From Lutibacter sp. (lineage in GTDB: Bacteria; Bacteroidota; Bacteroidia; Flavobacteriales; Flavobacteriaceae), in contig DPCK01000003.1 of NCBI GenBank assembly GCA_003516285.1, positions 1-17,482 of the forward strand: DNA of 17,482 bases, given 5' to 3'. The notes beneath the pieces were generated by a model. It was not told the DNA's origin, made no database searches, and saw only the letters and a list, made by a program, of their open reading frames with translations. The translations under genes were made by a program, and so were the position numbers. Positions 14,058-17,482 of the stretch are shown here, piece by piece. Within the stretch, counting starts at the first letter, position 1, and every line of letters begins with the position of its first letter.

Positions 14058-14903
14058 ATGAAAAAATTAAAAATTATCAATTTAAAAAAAGCGCAAAGTT
14101 TGGCAACGGCGCGTTCCATAAAACTAAGTGAAGATACACTGGATCAAAAAGAGAGGGCGAATACATTTTTGACTGAAGTTGGAGACCTGGCACTTTTTAT
14201 AAAACAAATTATTAAGGAAACATTTTCGCGCAATTTTGAATTTAAGGAATTTTTACGCCAATGTTACGAAATAGGCAACAAATCGTTGCCGCTTATTGTA
14301 ATTACTGGAACAATTATGGGATTGGTGCTCACCATTCAATCCCGCCCGGCGATGGCAAAATTTGGCGCAGTCACTATGCTTCCCGGAATGGTTGCCGTGT
14401 CTTTAATTCGGGAAATTGGTCCTATAATTACCGCTTTAATTTGTGCCGGTAAAATTGGTTCGGGTATGGGCGCAGAATTGGGATCTATGAAAGTTACAGA
14501 ACAAATTGATGCGATGGAAGTTTCGGCAACCAACCCCATCAGGTATCTTGTGGTAACACGTGTACTTGCCGCTACTTTAATGTTGCCCATTTTAGTGCTT
14601 TTTGCGGATGCATTTGGATTCTTGGGCAGTTGGATTGGCGTAAATATAAAAGGAGATGTGAGTTTGGTTTTATATATTTTTCAGGCATTTGGGTCCATTA
14701 CTTTTTTAGACTTCTTTCCAGCTTTAATAAAAACCTTCCTTTTTGGCGCTGTCATTGGCATTGTTGGGTGCTATAAAGGTTTCACGGCCGGAAGAGGCAC
14801 TGAAAGTGTTGGAAAAGCCGCAAATGCCGCAGTGGTTTTGTCATCATTGCTGATTATTATTGTAGATATGATTGCCGTACAAATAACAGATATGTGGCTA
14901 TGA
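14058..14903 (+). CDS. mlaE: MlaE-type lipid-transport ABC permease
   Basis: The 281-residue protein matches MlaE (YrbE) permeases, which with the MlaF ATPase and MlaD ring move phospholipids between the inner membrane and the periplasm. Family features include RQCYEIGNKSLPLIVITG at the start of the membrane part (about 68 on), SLIREIGPIITALICAGKIGS, and EQIDAMEVSATNPIRYLVVTRVLA (about 149-172), the cytoplasmic coupling-helix region. About five hydrophobic segments are present. A hydrophilic N-terminal extension of about 60 residues precedes the first. The gene has the long repeat-bearing leader and module promoter copy 4. It overlaps the ATPase gene, so the two should be translated together. 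Confidence 0.93.
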   Translation: MKKLKIINLKKAQSLATARSIKLSEDTLDQKERANTFLTEVGDLALFIKQIIKETFSRNFEFKEFLRQCYEIGNKSLPLIVITGTIMGLVLTIQSRPAMAKFGAVTMLPGMVAVSLIREIGPIITALICAGKIGSGMGAELGSMKVTEQIDAMEVSATNPIRYLVVTRVLAATLMLPILVLFADAFGFLGSWIGVNIKGDVSLVLYIFQAFGSITFLDFFPALIKTFLFGAVIGIVGCYKGFTAGRGTESVGKAANAAVVLSSLLIIIVDMIAVQITDMWL

Positions 14904-15682
14904 AAAATGAAAAAGAAACTAGTTTAGACCCTATTTCAGAAGAAAAATTCACTTCTGAAGTATTGATAGAAATAAAAAACCTGAAGAAGTCATTTGGAAG
15001 ACTTGAAGTGCTAAAAGACATTTCCTTGAAACTTCACAATGGCGAAAACCTGGTTGTTCTCGGCAAATCAGGATCGGGGAAATCGGTGCTGATTAAATGC
15101 ATTGTGCGATTGTTAAATCCGGATAGCGGCACAATTAACTTGCTAGGCAAAAAAATAAATATTGTCAAAGGCAAGGAATTATCTGAAATAAGAAAAAAAA
15201 TTGGTTTTCTTTTCCAAAGTGGCGCTTTGTATGATTCTATGACGGTTAAACAAAACCTGGAATTTCCGTTGGTTAGAATTAAAAGAGATATGAAAGAAGA
15301 AGAAATCAACAATAAAATAAAGGAAGTATTGGAAAATGTGGGGCTGGCAGATGTCTTGGAAAAAATGCCCTCTGAGCTGTCTGGCGGAATGCGCAAACGA
15401 ATAAGTTTGGCACGTTCCATTATCCTGGATCCGGTAATTATGTTGTATGATGAACCAACAACAGGGCTCGACCCGGTAACATCTGATGAAATAAGTGAAC
15501 TGATTAATACTGTTCAAAAAAAATACAAGACGTCTTCCATCATTATCACCCACGATATTGCTTGCGTACGCATTACAGCCGACCGCATTATTATGATGCA
15601 CGAAGGCTATATTTATGCTGAAGGAACGCTTGATGAATTTGAAGCATCGGATGATCCATTAATTATGTCCTTCTTTAAATAA
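14894..15682 (+). CDS. mlaF: MlaF-type lipid-transport ABC ATPase
   Basis: The 262-residue ATP-binding subunit shows Walker A GKSGSGKS (57-64), a Q-loop LFQSGALYDSMT, the ABC signature LSGGMRKR (from 162), Walker B VIMLYDEP (D186, E187), and a D-loop and H-loop ITHD. The FQSGALYDSMTV segment and the SGGMRKR form of the signature are typical of MlaF rather than other ABC importers. Two starts are possible: ATG 14894, 10 bases inside mlaE, or ATG 14900, which makes a classic ATGA overlap with the mlaE stop. Either way translation is coupled. It should energise the MlaE/MlaD complex. Confidence 0.93.
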   Translation: MAMKNEKETSLDPISEEKFTSEVLIEIKNLKKSFGRLEVLKDISLKLHNGENLVVLGKSGSGKSVLIKCIVRLLNPDSGTINLLGKKINIVKGKELSEIRKKIGFLFQSGALYDSMTVKQNLEFPLVRIKRDMKEEEINNKIKEVLENVGLADVLEKMPSELSGGMRKRISLARSIILDPVIMLYDEPTTGLDPVTSDEISELINTVQKKYKTSSIIITHDIACVRITADRIIMMHEGYIYAEGTLDEFEASDDPLIMSFFK

Positions 15683-15736
15683 GAAATCAAAACAATTCAA
15701 AACAAATTAATCAATAACAACATAAAAAAAATAAAT

Positions 15737-16453
15737 ATGAATACACATTCAACAAAATTTAAAGTACGATTAGGTTTGTTCGTTGCCGCAGGGTTTGTGC
15801 TTTTTGCCATCGCCATATTTTTGATTGGCCGACAAAAAAACTTATTCAATCCTGTTTTTAGCCTTTCCACAACTTTCTATAACGTAAGCGGATTGCAGGT
15901 TGGAAACAATATTCGGTTTTCAGGTATCAATGTGGGAACAGTGGACAATATTAAAATAATTAACGATTCAACGGTGTTGGTAAATATGTTGGTTCAAAAG
16001 GATGTGCAACGATTTATTAAAACCGACGGTATGGTGCTTATTGGCTCAGAAGGAATTATTGGCGACCGGGTTTTGGTAATTACACAGGGAAGCGCCGAAA
16101 CCAAACCGGTTAAAAATGGACAATTTCTATCTTCTGTAGAACCCGTTGAAACAGACGCCATTATGGAAAGTTTGGATATTACTGCGCAAAATGCTGAGGT
16201 TATTTCAGGACAATTGATAGAGCTTTTGGATGATATCAATAATGGAAAAGGTACGCTTGGTATGTTGATACGGGATAGTACAATGGCGACAAGTTTAAAC
16301 AAAACTATGGGTAACCTGCAAAAAAGCAGTAAAGGCTTGAATGAAAATATGGAAGCCGCAAAAAGCAATTTTCTTTTGAGAGGCTACTTCAGAAAGAAAG
16401 AAAAAGCCGCCGAGAAAAAAAAGGAAGAAGCAACTGAAGAAAAAAAACAATAA
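15737..16453 (+). CDS. mlaD: MlaD-type MCE-domain lipid-binding protein
   Basis: The 238-residue protein has one N-terminal membrane helix (about 12-31, LGLFVAAGFVLFAIAIFLIG), then an MCE domain (about 38-118) with FYNVSGLQVGNNIRFSGINVG, the start typical of MlaD/MCE proteins, and GSEGIIGDRVLVI. A helical region follows (about 140-205), then a lysine/glutamate-rich tail. MlaD proteins form a periplasmic hexameric ring that carries phospholipids. It lies 54 bases after the ATPase gene and completes a three-gene operon. No mlaB or mlaC homologue is seen here. The charged tail KKEKAAEKKKEEATEEKKQ is unusual and possibly disordered. Confidence 0.9.
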   Translation: MNTHSTKFKVRLGLFVAAGFVLFAIAIFLIGRQKNLFNPVFSLSTTFYNVSGLQVGNNIRFSGINVGTVDNIKIINDSTVLVNMLVQKDVQRFIKTDGMVLIGSEGIIGDRVLVITQGSAETKPVKNGQFLSSVEPVETDAIMESLDITAQNAEVISGQLIELLDDINNGKGTLGMLIRDSTMATSLNKTMGNLQKSSKGLNENMEAAKSNFLLRGYFRKKEKAAEKKKEEATEEKKQ

Positions 16454-16573
16454 ACATTGATTAAAAAATTTAAGTAACATAATTGAAAATGTATGAATTA
16501 TATAAAAATAAGTCACTGATCAAACAGAAGATTTACAAATTTTCAATTCTCATTTTTAAAAATTCATTTGAAG

Positions 16574-16638
16574 TGTGAATTATGTAACTTTTATAAAAAA
16601 TGATGTAATAACAACAATTATGACGTGACTTATCTTTG
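16574..16638 (+). promoter_or_regulatory. Promoter module copy 5 (CsbD-like operon)
   Basis: Half-site 1 is TGTGAATTATGTAACT (core ATGTAAC at 16582). Half-site 2 has core ATGTAAT at 16603. The -7 box TATCTTTG ends at 16638 and matches TAnnTTTG exactly. Spacings are 21 and 32 bp. The predicted leader is about 35 bases. Confidence 0.78.
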
Positions 16639-16677
16639 TCATATGAGGATTAAGAAACAAAATGAGCAGGAAAATAA

Positions 16678-16866
16678 ATGAAAAATTCTAAAGAATTAAT
16701 AAATAACTGGCAGGAGATTAGAAAAAATCTAAAAGAGAAATTCGTTAAGCTAACGGAAAATGATTTATTATTTGCGGAAAATCAGAAAAATGAAATGATA
16801 AACAGACTTCAACAAAAATATGGGCTGTCAAGAGAAGAAATTCAAAAAATCATTTCAAACCTATAA
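16678..16866 (+). CDS. CsbD-like small stress protein
   Basis: The 62-residue protein follows the CsbD pattern: a tryptophan-containing start (NNWQEIRKNLKEKF), LTENDL in the middle and RLQQKYGLSREEIQKII at the end. It has no signal or membrane segment, so it is cytoplasmic. CsbD proteins are sigmaB-controlled general-stress proteins in Bacillus, with unknown biochemical role. The start at 16678 is preferred, with GCAGGA about 8 bases upstream; an overlapping out-of-frame ATG at 16662 opens only a nine-codon frame. It begins an apparent operon with the lipoprotein gene 37 bases on and the small membrane protein at 17380. Confidence 0.82.
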   Translation: MKNSKELINNWQEIRKNLKEKFVKLTENDLLFAENQKNEMINRLQQKYGLSREEIQKIISNL

Positions 16867-16903
16867 TTATAAACAGTAATTAATTAGAATAAAAAATATA
16901 AAA

Positions 16904-17341
16904 ATGAAAAATTTAATTTTTACAATTACCACTACTTTACTTCTTACGGGCGCTATATTCACCAGTTGCAATACAGCCGCCGAAAAAGTGGATAAAGCAG
17001 AAGACAAGTCAATTAAAGCAGATGAAGATTTCAATACCGCAAAAGAAGAATATTTGGCAGACATTGAAAATTTTAAGAAAGAAACTGCCGTTAAAATTGA
17101 AGCAAACAATCAAATGATTGCCGACTTTAAAGTAAAAATAGCCTCTTCAAAAAAAGATGCACAAATTTACTACCAGGAACAAATTGCCATATTGGAACAA
17201 AAAAATATTGCAATGAAAGAAAAATTGGATGCTTATGAAGAAAGCGGAAAAGACAATTGGGAATCATTTAAAACTGAATTCAATAAGGATATGAATGCTT
17301 TAGGTGAAGCTTTTAAAAACTTTACCGTTAAAAACGAATAA
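16904..17341 (+). CDS. Coiled-coil lipoprotein of unknown function
   Basis: The 145-residue protein has a lipoprotein signal peptide (hydrophobic 3-19) with lipobox FTSC (C22). The mature part is almost entirely charged and helical (about 28-140: KVDKAEDKSIKADEDFNTAKEE and on), low in glycine and proline, and likely a coiled coil in the periplasm. I do not recognise a named family. Its place between a CsbD-like and an lmo0937-type gene suggests a stress or envelope role. Only 37 bases separate it from the CsbD-like gene, so it is probably cotranscribed from module promoter copy 5. Confidence 0.8.
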   Translation: MKNLIFTITTTLLLTGAIFTSCNTAAEKVDKAEDKSIKADEDFNTAKEEYLADIENFKKETAVKIEANNQMIADFKVKIASSKKDAQIYYQEQIAILEQKNIAMKEKLDAYEESGKDNWESFKTEFNKDMNALGEAFKNFTVKNE

Positions 17342-17379
17342 TAAATTTTATATAAACTATTAAACTAAAAGAACAAATT

Positions 17380-17482
17380 ATGGGAAATCTACTTTACACT
17401 GTTGCAGTTATTTTAATTATTCTTTGGGCCATTGGGTTCGTGGGATTTCAAGTTGGAGGAATTATACACATTTTATTGGTAA
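17380..17482 (+). CDS. lmo0937-family membrane peptide, truncated by window end
   Basis: An ATG at 17380 opens a frame that runs off the window after 34 codons. It reads MGNLLYTVAVILIILWAIGF followed by VGFQVGGIIHILLV: a first membrane helix and the start of a second, the pattern of the very short (about 50-residue) lmo0937-type membrane proteins (DUF5670). In Bacteroidota these often lie beside csbD-like and ytxH genes. The start is 38 bases after the lipoprotein stop, and the A-rich sequence before ATG is usual for this genome. The function is unknown. Confidence 0.78.
   Translation, partial: MGNLLYTVAVILIILWAIGFVGFQVGGIIHILLV

Noticed and set aside
14261..14452. A 63-codon open frame in a second frame inside mlaE
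   Set aside because: The mlaE frame carries all family motifs across the same region, so this is a chance overlap.
16490..16556. A possible sixth promoter module (GTATGAATTATATAA at 16491) 82 bp upstream of copy 5
   Set aside because: Only the first half-site resembles the consensus; there is no RTGTAAC at +21 and the -7 position holds only a T-run in AT-rich sequence. It may be a decayed copy but cannot be supported.

Overview
The window looks like chromosomal DNA of a low-GC member of the Bacteroidota, most likely a Flavobacterium-type species. The reasons are the A/T-rich codon use, A-rich sequence instead of Shine-Dalgarno sites before most start codons, promoter boxes of the Bacteroidota TAnnTTTG type, and the gene families present. 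All real genes are on the + strand. I see no tRNA, rRNA, CRISPR array, insertion sequence or phage gene. Gene names rest on recognition of protein motifs by eye, not on database searches.

Layout. (1) 1-4621: a regulatory operon with a small AraC-type regulator, a large soluble hybrid histidine kinase (PAS, thirteen 21-residue helical repeats, PAS, kinase, receiver, Hpt) and a stand-alone receiver protein whose start overlaps the kinase stop. (2) 4838-9589: a GH130-type mannoside enzyme and a GT4 glycosyltransferase fused to a helical glycosidase-like domain, with a YtxH stress protein between them. (3) 9843-12362: an outer-membrane beta-barrel protein, then a short soluble histidine kinase lying between two paralogous two-helix membrane proteins, then another small membrane protein. 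(4) 12740-13540: a secreted DUF3494 (ice-binding-like) lipoprotein. (5) 14058-16453: an mlaE-mlaF-mlaD lipid-transport operon. (6) 16678 to the end: a CsbD-like protein, a coiled-coil lipoprotein and a truncated lmo0937-type membrane peptide.

The main discovery is a 65-bp promoter module that occurs five times, upstream of the YtxH gene, the beta-barrel gene, the DUF3494 gene, mlaE and the csbD-like gene. Each copy has two direct-repeat half-sites (core RTGTAAC) exactly 21 bp apart, followed exactly 32 bp later by a -7 box of the CATCTTTG/TATCTTTG type. The canonical -33 TTTG is absent, so the promoters are probably activator-dependent. A 21-bp direct repeat next to the core promoter is the geometry used by AraC-family activators, and such a regulator is encoded at the left end. 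I infer a local stress regulon: the kinase/AraC module senses a condition, and the module promoters switch on cell-envelope and stress proteins (YtxH, CsbD, lmo0937 type, porin-like barrel, DUF3494 lipoprotein, Mla lipid transport). The link between regulator and sites is inference.
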